Origin: JAVBNH01 sp031551635
Lineage (GTDB): Bacteria; Bacillota; Clostridia; Oscillospirales; Acutalibacteraceae
Length of the DNA: 64,000 nucleotides
Reading direction: 5' to 3'
Assembly (NCBI GenBank): GCA_031551635.1
Contig: JAVBNH010000007.1
Span: forward strand, 62,001-126,000
Made by a program: the position numbers and the translations under genes. This document shows positions 1-8,139 of the stretch, in pieces. Numbering within the stretch: the stretch's first letter is position 1; every line of letters starts with the position of its first letter. Below the pieces are notes generated by a model that was not told the DNA's origin, did no database searches, and worked only from the letters and a program-made list of their open reading frames with translations.

Positions 1-1
1 C

Positions 2-88
2 GAGGGCAAGCTTATCAGCCTTCCGGACAGAGAACAAATCGCATTTGATGTTGAAGAGCATCTCATCGTTGAGTTCTATTCCAAGTAA
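2..88 (+). CDS. rpsD: Small ribosomal subunit protein S4, C-terminal end (partial)
   Basis: Twenty-eight C-terminal residues are visible in frame, running into TAA at 86-88. They include LPDREQIAFDVEEHLIVEFY, and the hydrophobic -IVEFYSK ending is the usual end of bacterial S4, a primary 16S rRNA binder of the small subunit. Position directly upstream of rpoA and rplQ is the standard Firmicute order, which supports the call. The 5' part lies outside the window. The gap to rpoA is short and shows no terminator, so the genes are probably cotranscribed. Confidence 0.85.
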   Translation, partial: EGKLISLPDREQIAFDVEEHLIVEFYSK

Positions 89-132
89 TTTGACTCATTT
101 ACTGGTTACAAATTTTATAAGGAGGGTTTTGA

Positions 133-1083
133 ATGATAGGAATCGAAAAGCCCAGCATAACAGCTGTGGACTTAACCCCCGACGGTGTGCACGGAATGTT
201 CACACTTGAGCCCCTTGAGAGAGGCTATGGCACTACACTGGGCAACAGTCTTAGAAGGGTTCTTCTGTCTTCATTGCAGGGATATGCGATTACCTCAGTG
301 AAAATTGACGGTATTCTGCATGAGTTCTCAACAATTGAAGGTGTAAAAGAGGATGTTACGGAAATAGTTCTTAACCTTAAGAGCGTTATTTTGAAGATTC
401 ACAGCACCTCGCCGCAGAGAATGTATATCGATTTCAGCGGCGCGGGGGAAATTACCGCCGGAAATATTCAATGCAGCTCAGAGGTTGAAGTCATTAACCC
501 GAAACAGCATATCTGCACCCTAAACTCTGACGCCAATGTTAAAATGGAGCTTACCGCAAACGCCGGCAGAGGCTATAAATCCGCCGAGCGCAACAAGAGA
601 GAGATGGCTCCCGAAATCGGAGTTATTGCGATTGATTCCATTTATACCCCAGTTCTCAAGGTTAATTACACTGTAGAAAACACCCGTGTCGGCAATATAA
701 CCGACTATGATAAGCTTTCGCTTGAGGTGTTGACAAACGGAACAATTACCGCCAAGGACGCCGTTTCATTTGCCGCCAAGATTCTCAACGAGCACCTCAA
801 TCTCTTCATGGATCTCTCGGACGAGTTCGGCAGCGCGGAGATTATGGTTGTCAAGGATGACAGCGGAAAAGAGCAAATACTTGAGATGACCGTTGAGGAG
901 CTTGACCTTTCGGTACGCTCGTTCAACTGTTTGAAGAGAGCGAATATTCACAAGGTTGAGGATTTGATTTCAAGAACAGAGGACGAGATGATGCGCGTGC
1001 GCAATCTTGGCAGAAAATCTCTTGACGAGGTTATTGCCAAGCTTAATTCGCTGGGTCTTGTGCTTCGAAACGACGATGAATAA
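133..1083 (+). CDS. rpoA: DNA-directed RNA polymerase subunit alpha
   Basis: Full-length alpha subunit of 316 residues. The N-terminal domain (about 1-230) has the dimerisation signature ERGYGTTLGNSLRRVLLSSL near residues 29-48. The C-terminal domain (about 245-316) contains the ELDLSVRSFNCLKRANI and RNLGRKSLDEV segments that contact promoter UP elements and activators. An AAGGAGGG ribosome binding site sits just before the ATG. The gene lies between rpsD and rplQ, as is usual in Firmicutes. It organises RNA polymerase assembly in the cytoplasm. Length and motifs are normal. Confidence 0.98.
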   Translation: MIGIEKPSITAVDLTPDGVHGMFTLEPLERGYGTTLGNSLRRVLLSSLQGYAITSVKIDGILHEFSTIEGVKEDVTEIVLNLKSVILKIHSTSPQRMYIDFSGAGEITAGNIQCSSEVEVINPKQHICTLNSDANVKMELTANAGRGYKSAERNKREMAPEIGVIAIDSIYTPVLKVNYTVENTRVGNITDYDKLSLEVLTNGTITAKDAVSFAAKILNEHLNLFMDLSDEFGSAEIMVVKDDSGKEQILEMTVEELDLSVRSFNCLKRANIHKVEDLISRTEDEMMRVRNLGRKSLDEVIAKLNSLGLVLRNDDE

Positions 1084-1145
1084 TCCGGATACCTAAACTT
1101 AAAATTAGTAAGATTTTTACCGTTAACCGTAAAGGAGTGAATTTT

Positions 1146-1523
1146 ATGCCCGGAACCAGAAAACTCGGCAGGACTACGGACCACCGCAGAGCCATGCTCA
1201 GAGCCATGGTTACTTACCTTTTGAAAAATGGCAGAATAGAAACCACCGTTACAAGGGCAAAAGAGGTTCGCGCGCTGTGCGAGAAAATGATAACTCTCGG
1301 CAAGTCAGACAACCTCAACAACAGAAGACAGGCGCTGGCTTTTATCACAACACACGGCACTCGTCCCGATATGGAGGACGGCACCAAGAATGTTGTTGTC
1401 AGAAAGCTGTTTGAGGAAATCGGCCCGAAATACGCGCAAGTGAACGGCGGCTACTGCCGCATCATCAAAACAGGTCCCCGCAGAGGAGACGCTGCAGAGA
1501 TGTGCATTATCGAATTGGTTTAA
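1146..1523 (+). CDS. rplQ: Large ribosomal subunit protein L17
   Basis: Protein of 125 residues beginning MPGTRKLGRTTDHRRAMLRA, the hallmark N-terminus of bacterial L17, and containing GGYCRIIKTGPRRGDAAEM near the C-terminus. A GTG nine bases upstream is also open, but AAAGGAG at 1131-1137 is spaced 8 bases from the ATG at 1146 and decides the start. L17 lines the polypeptide exit region of the large subunit. It is the last gene of the rpsD-rpoA-rplQ unit and is followed directly by a terminator. Confidence 0.97.
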   Translation: MPGTRKLGRTTDHRRAMLRAMVTYLLKNGRIETTVTRAKEVRALCEKMITLGKSDNLNNRRQALAFITTHGTRPDMEDGTKNVVVRKLFEEIGPKYAQVNGGYCRIIKTGPRRGDAAEMCIIELV

Positions 1524-1540
1524 CTTAATAATTCAAAATG

Positions 1541-1573
1541 AAAAGTTTGCGGCGAAAGCTGCAAACTTTTCGG
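1541..1573 (+). terminator. Rho-independent terminator after rplQ
   Basis: Ten-base arms AAAAGTTTGC (1541-1550) and GCAAACTTTT (1561-1570) pair perfectly around a 10-base loop and end in T residues. It closes the ribosomal protein/rpoA operon. Confidence 0.85.
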
Positions 1574-1591
1574 CTAAGTTCGACTAGTCTA

Positions 1592-1620
1592 TTGACATTT
1601 ATTATAACTTGTTTTACAAT
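1592..1620 (+). promoter_or_regulatory. Sigma-A promoter of the RelA/SpoT module
   Basis: TTGACA at 1592-1597 and TACAAT at 1615-1620 are separated by exactly 17 bases. It lies downstream of the rplQ terminator and upstream of the alarmone-synthetase-like gene, so that module has its own strong promoter. Confidence 0.75.
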
Positions 1621-1637
1621 AACAATATGTAGTGGTA

Positions 1638-1666
1638 TACCAATAATTTATTTCAATATATTGGTA
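1638..1666. promoter_or_regulatory. Inverted repeat in the leader, candidate operator
   Basis: TACCAATA (1638-1645) and TATTGGTA (1659-1666) form a perfect 8-bp inverted repeat with a 13-base spacer. It starts about 18 bases after the -10 box and ends just before the TTG start region of the next gene. This placement fits a repressor site or translational control; no regulator is identified. Confidence 0.4.
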
Positions 1667-1682
1667 AGGGTGTGTTCTTATA

Positions 1683-2483
1683 TTGATTCCTGAAAAAGTT
1701 AATGTGTTAAACACAAATGAATTTCAGACTGATATGAAATTTTTAGAGGACAATGAAACTTTAACATGGGATACATTGTGTAATATATGTGTAGACTATA
1801 CAAATGAAGATAAAGAAAAAGAACGCAAAGAAGCTGCAAAATCAGCATTGGATATGCTCTTGACAATAAAAAAGGCTCACTCAATACGGTTTAGACATAA
1901 AGAGTATGACAGCCTCCTGAGAAAGATTATTTCAAGTAATATAGCAGAAAAAGTAAAATATAATGGCATTAATGAATTAAACTACCACAAAATTATTACT
2001 GATTTTATTGGTTTCCGTATTCTTATTAGATATAAACAAGAGTGGGAAGAAATTCACAATGACTTAACCCGACTGTTTGATATTGATAAAAAGCGATATA
2101 TTGAAAAAGATGAAGATTATGTCTTACTATATGAAGATAATGATGTATTAAAATATTTCGCACTTAAGCCAGTGGTTTATTATAGAGAAGGTGACGATCT
2201 CAGTTTATATGAGGGAAAGATTGAGGTTAAAAAATCAGATTTAAATTATCGCAGTATTCATTATATTGTGAAATATCAGAATCATTATTTGGAAATACAA
2301 GTTAGAACATTATTTGAGGAAGGTTGGTCAGAATGCAACCATGATTTGCTGTATAAGGCTCCGGTGGAACCGAAAAAAATCATGCTGACCAAAAGCAGTA
2401 ATATTTTAAGCGAGTTAGCTCATCAGGCGGATGAATTGTGTTCGTTTATGTATGATGTGGATAATGGTATCCTGTCAACATAA
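1683..2483 (+). CDS. RelA/SpoT nucleotidyltransferase-domain protein
   Basis: A 266-residue protein with a (p)ppGpp-synthetase-like fold. Visible motifs are RFRHKEYDSLLRKI (about 61-74), IITDFIGFRIL (about 106-116), YRSIHYIVKY (about 190-199) and EIQVRTLFEEGWSECNH (about 205-221). These match the RelA/SpoT substrate-binding loop and the E-Q-R-T helix. It has no HD hydrolase, TGS or ACT domain, so it is a small single-domain type. TTG is taken as the start, with AAGGG upstream; the start is not secure. The gene is far more AT-rich than the preceding ribosomal genes. It leads a three-gene unit. Whether it makes alarmones or is a toxic relative of the toxSAS type cannot be told from sequence. 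Confidence 0.8.
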   Translation: MIPEKVNVLNTNEFQTDMKFLEDNETLTWDTLCNICVDYTNEDKEKERKEAAKSALDMLLTIKKAHSIRFRHKEYDSLLRKIISSNIAEKVKYNGINELNYHKIITDFIGFRILIRYKQEWEEIHNDLTRLFDIDKKRYIEKDEDYVLLYEDNDVLKYFALKPVVYYREGDDLSLYEGKIEVKKSDLNYRSIHYIVKYQNHYLEIQVRTLFEEGWSECNHDLLYKAPVEPKKIMLTKSSNILSELAHQADELCSFMYDVDNGILST

Positions 2484-2526
2484 TGTTATATTTTCATAAA
2501 ATTGTAGTAGACGAGGAGAATTGATT

Positions 2527-2733
2527 ATGAATAACTCGAAGAATAGTGCTGAACGTTTAATAGAAGCTATTAAAAATGGAAGCTTTGTCAAAGAAATTCT
2601 AATAAATTCTGCTGCGAATTTTTCTGGAAAAAAGGAAAATGAGTCTTTAGAAAGGTATAGAAAATATCTGAAGACTATGACTTATGAATATAATCTTGAC
2701 TTCAAAAAAGAGAGGTATCAGGATGAGCTATAA
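2527..2733 (+). CDS. Small hypothetical protein of the RelA/SpoT module
   Basis: A 68-residue Lys/Glu/Asn-rich soluble protein with no signal peptide or membrane segment. GAGGAG at 2513-2518 is 8 bases before the ATG at 2527; a TTG six bases upstream is less likely. Its 3' end overlaps the next gene by 11 bases, so the two are translationally coupled. Size and position between a RelA/SpoT-like protein and a larger partner would fit an antitoxin or adaptor, but no known family was recognised. Confidence 0.65.
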   Translation: MNNSKNSAERLIEAIKNGSFVKEILINSAANFSGKKENESLERYRKYLKTMTYEYNLDFKKERYQDEL

Positions 2734-3301
2734 TCAGTCTGATTATCAGTATTTAATTGATGAGTTTTCAGCTGAAAAAATCAGCAGCAGATATAGTTAT
2801 ATTGAAAATCTTATTTCTGATTTTATAAATAAAGAAGAAATCGCAGATAAAGTCGTTATTGATGAAAATAATCTAAATCATATGGTTATGGATTACTTTG
2901 CAGATATTTGCAGATTAAAGCAGTTTCACAACATAGAGCGCATTAATGAGGATAAAATAACCTCATACACAATTTATTGGCTTTTAAAACGCCGGGTAAT
3001 ACAAGTTACAGAAGATTTTGAAGAATCTACATTTATAAATGAAAAGCTTGTTCTGTCGATTCTGCAATCCTATCTACTTAGAGAGGATTATGCCAAAATA
3101 GTTCCCAGGGAGCATAAAATTAATACTGATGCATTTTACAAAAACTTTTTTTATTCTTGTAAATACAGAAACATAGACCAGCAGATGCTTGAGTTGTTAA
3201 TAATTGCATACAGAGCCGGGCGTTCTTTTCAATATGCCATGGATATTTCGAATAAAGATATTACAGAAAAGCCAATAAATTCATCAGATGTTGAGTTATG
3301 A
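2723..3301 (+). CDS. Hypothetical protein, third gene of the RelA/SpoT module
   Basis: A 192-residue, mostly helical-looking soluble protein starting MSYNQSDYQYLIDEF. An AGAGAGG ribosome binding site at 2709-2715 fixes the ATG at 2723, inside the end of the previous gene. It is rich in Ile, Asn, Asp and Tyr and AT-rich like its two neighbours. No domain was recognised. Overlap, shared composition and a common terminator argue that the three genes act together. Confidence 0.7.
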   Translation: MSYNQSDYQYLIDEFSAEKISSRYSYIENLISDFINKEEIADKVVIDENNLNHMVMDYFADICRLKQFHNIERINEDKITSYTIYWLLKRRVIQVTEDFEESTFINEKLVLSILQSYLLREDYAKIVPREHKINTDAFYKNFFYSCKYRNIDQQMLELLIIAYRAGRSFQYAMDISNKDITEKPINSSDVEL

Positions 3302-3321
3302 ATTAAATAAAACTATTTTTT

Positions 3322-3353
3322 AAGCGTTGAATTTTATAGATTCAACGCTTTTT
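3322..3353 (+). terminator. Terminator of the RelA/SpoT module
   Basis: AAGCGTTGAA (3322-3331) pairs with TTCAACGCTT (3341-3350) over a 9-base loop and runs into TTT. It ends the three-gene unit 20 bases after the last stop codon. Confidence 0.85.
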
Positions 3354-3441
3354 GCGTTTTATAAAAAATAAGAATTTGTATATTTTACTCATAATTTATA
3401 ATACTAACCGTAACTAAAAAAATAGACGAGGATAAAATATC

Positions 3442-4779
3442 ATGAAGAAGAGAAACAGAATTCGTGTCGCGAGTTTTATGCTTGCGACAATTGCCGCTTT
3501 GGGGACCTTCGGGCTCACTGAAAACAACAAGCGTAAACAATATGAGCAGATAATAGCTATTTCACAGCAGCGCTCTCTCAGCGAGCTGAGCCGATATATG
3601 GACAATATCGAGTTATCATTGACGAAGGGCATGTATGCGAACACCCCCCCGATGATTTCGAGTCTCGCGACTATGCTGTGGCGGGACGCAACAGGTGCGA
3701 AAACAAGCCTTTCGCAGCTTGGAACAGGTGAGACGCCGCTTGAAAATACCTATAAATTCCTCTCGCAGGTGGGGGAGTTTACAATGGCGCTCAATAAAAA
3801 GGTAGCGGACAAGCAGGAGATAACAGATGAGGAAAAAGCATCACTAAACAGGCTGTTAAGCTTCGCGTCGACCTTGAGCGAGGAGCTTGCATATTTGCAA
3901 ACGCTTGTGGAAAATAACAATCTTGATTTTGAGAAGATAAAAAGCTCAGTAAAAAATGATGTAAATAATGCGGGAAACACAAGCTTCGTGGATACGATGA
4001 AGGACCAGGAGCAGACCTTGACCGATTACCCGACACTGCTTTATGACGGACCGTTTTCGGATAATATCGATAAAAAGGAGAGCATTCTTATAAAAAATTC
4101 CTCTGAAGTTTCGCTCGATAAGGCTACGGAGCTCGCCGCGCAATTCTCAGGGATGGATAAGAGCCAGGTCAGTCATATAAACGATGAGGGAGGGAAAATC
4201 CCCTCATATATTTTCAGTGCAGGTGACTATAATATTTCGATAACAAAAAACGGCGGGTTTTTGTCTTATATGATGGACGGGGCTTTCGCGGGTGAGGAGA
4301 AGCTCTCGCCGGAGGATGCCGTTCTCAAGGCGAAGGAATTTCTGAACGCAAACGGCTTCCCGGATATGAAGGAGAGCTATTACGCAAAAAATGACGGTGT
4401 CTGCCTTGTCAATTTCGCTTATTTTAAGGACAATATCACATATTATCCGGATTTAGTTAAGGTCGGTGTCGCGCTGGACACGGGCAGAATTGTCTCGGTT
4501 GAGGCGCGCGGTTTTATAATGAATCATCAGGAGCGAAAGCCGGTTGAACCTGCGTTCAGTATTGAGCTGGGGCAAAATAAGGTCAGCTCAAACCTGCAGA
4601 TTCAAAAATCCGCTCTTGTCGTAATTCCAAAGGACAACGGCGACGAGAGATATGCTTATGAATACCACTGTATCGACGAAAAAGGGCAGGAGGTTCTCGT
4701 TTATATCGATGTAAAAACCGGTGATGAAGCGGATATACTGCTGCTTATGTATACCGACGGCGGAGTTTTGACTAAATAA
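3442..4779 (+). CDS. ypeB: Spore germination protein YpeB
   Basis: A 445-residue protein with a single N-terminal hydrophobic anchor (about 8-26). A helical YpeB-type region follows (about 30-200), then PepSY-like repeats in the C-terminal half, for example SLDKATELAAQFSGM and SPEDAVLKAKEFLNANGFP. Length and architecture match Bacillus YpeB (about 450 residues), which protects and localises the cortex-lytic enzyme SleB in the spore. No sleB lies next to it here, whereas many genomes have sleB-ypeB; a related CwlJ hydrolase is encoded at 25259-25702. Its presence indicates an endospore former. Confidence 0.85.
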   Translation: MKKRNRIRVASFMLATIAALGTFGLTENNKRKQYEQIIAISQQRSLSELSRYMDNIELSLTKGMYANTPPMISSLATMLWRDATGAKTSLSQLGTGETPLENTYKFLSQVGEFTMALNKKVADKQEITDEEKASLNRLLSFASTLSEELAYLQTLVENNNLDFEKIKSSVKNDVNNAGNTSFVDTMKDQEQTLTDYPTLLYDGPFSDNIDKKESILIKNSSEVSLDKATELAAQFSGMDKSQVSHINDEGGKIPSYIFSAGDYNISITKNGGFLSYMMDGAFAGEEKLSPEDAVLKAKEFLNANGFPDMKESYYAKNDGVCLVNFAYFKDNITYYPDLVKVGVALDTGRIVSVEARGFIMNHQERKPVEPAFSIELGQNKVSSNLQIQKSALVVIPKDNGDERYAYEYHCIDEKGQEVLVYIDVKTGDEADILLLMYTDGGVLTK

Positions 4780-4787
4780 ATTTATCA

Positions 4788-4922
4788 ATACCAACTTTTT
4801 TAATCTGAGCTTATACCAATATTCGTTAAAATAGTTGATATCTATCGTGACTTCAACCGAATACTTTCTTGCATTCGGTGTCACTCAGTTATCGCCTTTT
4901 TAATAGGAGATTGGTATTAGTA
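4788..4922. repeat. Candidate MITE-like repeat, copy 1
   Basis: About 135 bp just after the ypeB stop. The ends carry the inverted motif AATACCAA (4790-4797) and TTGGTATT (about 4911-4918). The middle can fold: CCGAAT/ATTCGG and GTGAC/GTCAC pair around 4848-4885. A diverged second copy in the same orientation lies at about 5469-5576. No coding sequence is present. The rest of the gap up to 5108 is AT-rich and shows nothing firm. Confidence 0.45.
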
Positions 4923-5108
4923 TAAAATACCAGATGCGTAAATGGCAGAGCGTTTGAAAAAATATAATATATGTATAAAAAATTTAAATCGGGGAATACT
5001 TTTATTTAGTCAATTAAATATCGGAGTGTAAAAGCATAACTCTGAATTGGCTCATGAGCAAACAGAATTAAGAAAAAGATTTATTTTTCATTGAAAGGAA
5101 AGAAAAAA

Positions 5109-5381
5109 ATGAAGCGCGGAATTCTTTTTATAGGTGCTGTTCTGATTTTATTTATGATAGTTATGGTCGGCTGCAAGGCTAATGAAAACGGAAAAACCAC
5201 AACAAGCACAAGAAACGTCACAACCACAGCCGCCGCATCGACTAAATATGAAAATCTGAGCGAAGCACTCAGCGATATGTTAACAGGCAACACCTCAAAT
5301 ACTTCAGCAACTGCGGGAACAGGCACCACGAAAGCAGGCACCACAGCCTCCTTAACCACAAGTGCGGGAACAACAAAATAA
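5109..5381 (+). CDS. Small Thr-rich lipoprotein
   Basis: A 90-residue protein. The signal peptide ends in a lipobox (VMVGC, Cys at about 21), so it should be exported, lipidated and anchored in the membrane. The mature part is Thr/Ala/Ser-rich, with TTT and GTT runs like the linkers of other secreted proteins in this window, and has no recognisable domain. An in-frame TTG at 5091 is open, but GAAAGG at 5093-5098 points to the ATG at 5109. It has its own terminator and sits between two copies of a candidate mobile repeat. Confidence 0.65.
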   Translation: MKRGILFIGAVLILFMIVMVGCKANENGKTTTSTRNVTTTAAASTKYENLSEALSDMLTGNTSNTSATAGTGTTKAGTTASLTTSAGTTK

Positions 5382-5410
5382 TACTATTTCATTGTTTATA
5401 TGGATAAAAA

Positions 5411-5444
5411 AAGCAGTCTTGATATAAACCAAGACTGCTTTATT
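5411..5444 (+). terminator. Terminator after the small lipoprotein
   Basis: AAGCAGTCTT (5411-5420) pairs with AAGACTGCTT (5431-5440) around a 10-base loop. A-rich sequence precedes it and TATT follows, so it could also act weakly on the minus strand. Confidence 0.8.
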
Positions 5445-5468
5445 GTGCTAAGTTCAGATTAAAAAGTT

Positions 5469-5576
5469 GACAAAATTAATTTTTAATATGAGCTTAGAGT
5501 TTGCTAACGTTCATAAATAAGGCTTCCGGAAAATATTATTATCTACTGTTTAATCAGAGTTTGGTATTAATATGAA
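5469..5576. repeat. Candidate MITE-like repeat, copy 2 (degenerate)
   Basis: The left end (TTTTTAATATGAGCTTA, about 5481-5497) resembles copy 1 (TTTTTTAATCTGAGCTTA, about 4799-4816). The right end (TTTGGTATTAATAT, about 5561-5574) resembles TTGGTATTAGTAT at 4911-4923. The middle has diverged. The two copies are direct repeats flanking the small lipoprotein gene. Confidence 0.35.
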
Positions 5577-5582
5577 GAACTC

Positions 5583-6932
5583 TTATATTTTATCAAGCAA
5601 GGCAGATACCCTGAGGATTGTCCGCGCGTCGCCGGAGGTGATTACGCCGTCTTTTATGACATCATAGTACATAAAATCCTGCTTTGACACTGTTATCAGG
5701 TCGGCAGAAGCTCTCAGGCACAGCCTCGCGTCTTTCGACGAAACAATGCCGTCCGCGTCGCAGTCGCCCAGCGGACGTGGCGAAAAACTGACATTAGACA
5801 TCTTTATATCCGAGAGATACATTGAGCCAGGGAAGGAGATGGTGCGCAAATCCTCGACAAGCTTGGTAAGTACGACAATTGAGTTTTCATAATGTGCATT
5901 ATATCCGTATAGCTGACCTTCTGCGTTCGAGGAGCATTCGATATAAGCGTTGGTATATTTAATTTGAATCATTTCCCAGTCAACGCTGTCGTCCATGCTG
6001 TAAAATGCGGAATAAATCATATCGACTGGCTGCAAATTGAAAACCTTTGCGTAGACACTGTTTTTATTGGGGTTAATCATATCCGGCAGCTTTATTTTAA
6101 TTGTGAACGCGCCGGAGGTGTATTTGGTGTATTCATATTCAAAAGGATCGTCCGGCGAGAGATTGCTGACATAGCTTTTGCCCTTGACGGGAACTATATC
6201 GGTGCAATCCTGCCCTCTGGCGACATCTACAGTGCTTACGTTTGAGGTAGGCTTAAAAAAGTTGCCGAAGGAGCCGGTAAGAGTATTTTCATCCGTGAAG
6301 CCGCCGACAAGAGTGTTAAGCCACTTTGAAAATTCGCCCGCAAGCCCCCATACACCTGTCTGCTGCTTACCCACAAGCAGACCTGTCTCCTCGGAGTATC
6401 TGAATTTTGGGAAATCCTTTTTTGCTGAGTTGACTGTTTTGTTAAACAGCTCAACCACTTCGCGTCTTTCCTTGAGATCGCCTGTTGTCGGTTCAGGCGC
6501 GGTTGTTGTTTCGCCCGTAACAGGATTTGTCGTCTCGCCGGGTGAGGTTGTGGAATCCGGAACATAGCCTACCGCGTCAAAAATCGCCTGTACGGTTCTC
6601 GGTGAGAGCTTTGTCCAGATGCTTTTCAGTAAATTTCCGTCGAGAGCCTCATAAAAAGAGGATATACTCGAGAACTGAGAAGCTTTGACCATTTCATCGA
6701 CCAGATCGATACCGATAAACATTATGTTATAAAAATCTTCGGCGTCAAGGCTGGTGAAGAAATCATTTGGCGGCAGCGTCACGCTTGCCGCGTCCGCGCG
6801 GATATTGAACAAGTCAAGCTTTTTTTCTCCGGACTCATTAAGCTCAGAGAAGGCGAGTGTCGGCATAATCAAAGCGAAAACAAGCACCGCCACAAGCAGC
6901 TTCAAAGAAAAGCCAATTTTTTTAGTTTTCAT
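5583..6932 (-). CDS. Secreted dockerin-domain protein
   Basis: A 449-residue protein with a signal peptide (about 1-28). A region of unknown fold contains a Thr/Pro linker (about 125-150, TTSPGETTNPVTGETTTAPE). A C-terminal dockerin-like pair of EF-hand segments follows: GDCDADGIVSSKDARLCLRA (about 391-410) and a second, weaker half ending in SGDARTILRVSALL. The DxDxDG...DAR..LR.SA pattern is the dockerin signature shared with the proteins at 21775 and 43535. It should be exported and bind a cohesin; one is encoded at 49411. AAAGGA precedes the ATG. The central domain was not recognised. Confidence 0.75.
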   Translation of the reverse strand: MKTKKIGFSLKLLVAVLVFALIMPTLAFSELNESGEKKLDLFNIRADAASVTLPPNDFFTSLDAEDFYNIMFIGIDLVDEMVKASQFSSISSFYEALDGNLLKSIWTKLSPRTVQAIFDAVGYVPDSTTSPGETTNPVTGETTTAPEPTTGDLKERREVVELFNKTVNSAKKDFPKFRYSEETGLLVGKQQTGVWGLAGEFSKWLNTLVGGFTDENTLTGSFGNFFKPTSNVSTVDVARGQDCTDIVPVKGKSYVSNLSPDDPFEYEYTKYTSGAFTIKIKLPDMINPNKNSVYAKVFNLQPVDMIYSAFYSMDDSVDWEMIQIKYTNAYIECSSNAEGQLYGYNAHYENSIVVLTKLVEDLRTISFPGSMYLSDIKMSNVSFSPRPLGDCDADGIVSSKDARLCLRASADLITVSKQDFMYYDVIKDGVITSGDARTILRVSALLDKI

Positions 6933-6962
6933 ATATTTTCAATCCTTTCAGATAGTACCTAA

Positions 6963-7004
6963 CATTCAGCATCCAGCATCTAGTATCTAGCATCTAGAAT
7001 ATCA
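6963..7004. repeat. Heptameric tandem repeat array (CATCTAG type)
   Basis: Six successive 7-base units, CATTCAG-CATCCAG-CATCTAG-TATCTAG-CATCTAG-AATATCA, begin about 30 bases upstream of the dockerin gene start. The distal unit AATATCAC is shared with the array at 17964-18044. The rest of the spacer up to the lipid kinase holds only its promoter. Confidence 0.8.
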
Positions 7005-7141
7005 CATCAAGAGGCTTTTGTCAAAGGGAAATGCTGTACTCGTTCGATTAGAGAAAAAAATTAATACGCTGTTTACCGTTAATACAAAAAATACAGTAAT
7101 TATACATTTTCCTCGATAGTGTATAATTTTACATATTTTAC

Positions 7142-7169
7142 TTGAATTTACCCAATTTTATGTTATGAT
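7142..7169 (+). promoter_or_regulatory. Promoter of the lipid kinase/CPBP operon
   Basis: TTGAAT (7142-7147) and TATGAT (7164-7169) are 16 bases apart, giving a leader of about 50 bases before the ATG at 7225. Confidence 0.5.
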
Positions 7170-7224
7170 AATAATAGCCTCATAAAGTATTATAGATTTT
7201 TCTTTTGAGAGGAACGAATGAGAG

Positions 7225-8139
7225 ATGGAAAAAAAAGATAAGGTATTGGTTATTTTTAACCCCAAGTCCGGGAGGCTGAAGGCAAAGGGGCAGAATTTTG
7301 ATATAGCCGATTTTTTTTCGCGAAACGGCGTGGAGACTACCGTCATGACCACCTCGGGTAAGGGTGACGCGGTGGATTTCGCGCGCGAGCACTGCGGCGA
7401 GCATGACCTAGTCATTGCAAGAGGCGGCGACGGCACGCTAAACGAGGTAGTGAACGGTATTATGAAATCGGGAAACATTCGCCCTGTCGGATATATTCCC
7501 GCAGGAACAACAAACGATTTCGCCAAAACGATGAACATACCAGTTGACGCGAAACAGGCGCTTGAGCTGATACTCAACAGTGAGCCGCACAACCATGACC
7601 TCGGAGTGATGAATGAGGACATATACTTTACATATACAGCTTCCTTCGGTCTGTTTACAAGAGCCTCCTACGCTACGCCGCAGGGGTATAAAAATCTTTT
7701 CGGGTATTATGCCTACCTTTTTGAGGGTGCGAAGGAGCTGACAAACCTTAAACCCATTAAAATGAAGCTCACCTGTGACGGCGTTGTTTATGAAGGTGAA
7801 TATATTATGGGTGCGATTACTAATTCCCTTTCTGTGGGCGGAATACTCAAATATGAGAAGTCGATGCCGGACTTCACAGACGGTAAGTTTGAGATTATGC
7901 TGGTCAAAAAACCGCCGCATATGGTTACAATTGCTGAAATGGTGCTTAACGCTAAAAAGAGCAAGTTTGACGAGAGATATATCTCTATTTTTCAGGGCTC
8001 GGATATCGTTTGCGAGACTGAGGAGGAGCTGCCCTGGACGATTGACGGCGAATACGGCGGTAAATATACAAAAACAACACTTCGCTGCTGCAATAACGCC
8101 ATTGAGGTTTTTAAGGGTACAAAAGAGGATGTTAACTGA
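7225..8139 (+). CDS. Diacylglycerol kinase-family lipid kinase (YegS/DgkB type)
   Basis: A 304-residue cytoplasmic protein. It begins KVLVIFNPKSGRLKAKG, then has the nucleotide-binding signature LVIARGGDGTLNEVVNGI (about 66-83) and the PAGTTNDFAKT motif (about 97-107). All are hallmarks of the DAGK catalytic domain. The family phosphorylates diacylglycerol or related lipids using ATP, recycling lipids from envelope synthesis. The next gene starts within its stop codon (TGATG), so translation is coupled. Length is normal for DgkB/YegS proteins; the exact lipid substrate is not determined. Confidence 0.85.
   Translation: MEKKDKVLVIFNPKSGRLKAKGQNFDIADFFSRNGVETTVMTTSGKGDAVDFAREHCGEHDLVIARGGDGTLNEVVNGIMKSGNIRPVGYIPAGTTNDFAKTMNIPVDAKQALELILNSEPHNHDLGVMNEDIYFTYTASFGLFTRASYATPQGYKNLFGYYAYLFEGAKELTNLKPIKMKLTCDGVVYEGEYIMGAITNSLSVGGILKYEKSMPDFTDGKFEIMLVKKPPHMVTIAEMVLNAKKSKFDERYISIFQGSDIVCETEEELPWTIDGEYGGKYTKTTLRCCNNAIEVFKGTKEDVN

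Noticed and set aside
2684..2733. Earlier start for the third gene of the RelA/SpoT module, overlapping the small gene by 50 bases
   Set aside because: The AGAGAGG at 2709-2715 is spaced for the ATG at 2723; the upstream ATG has no such site.
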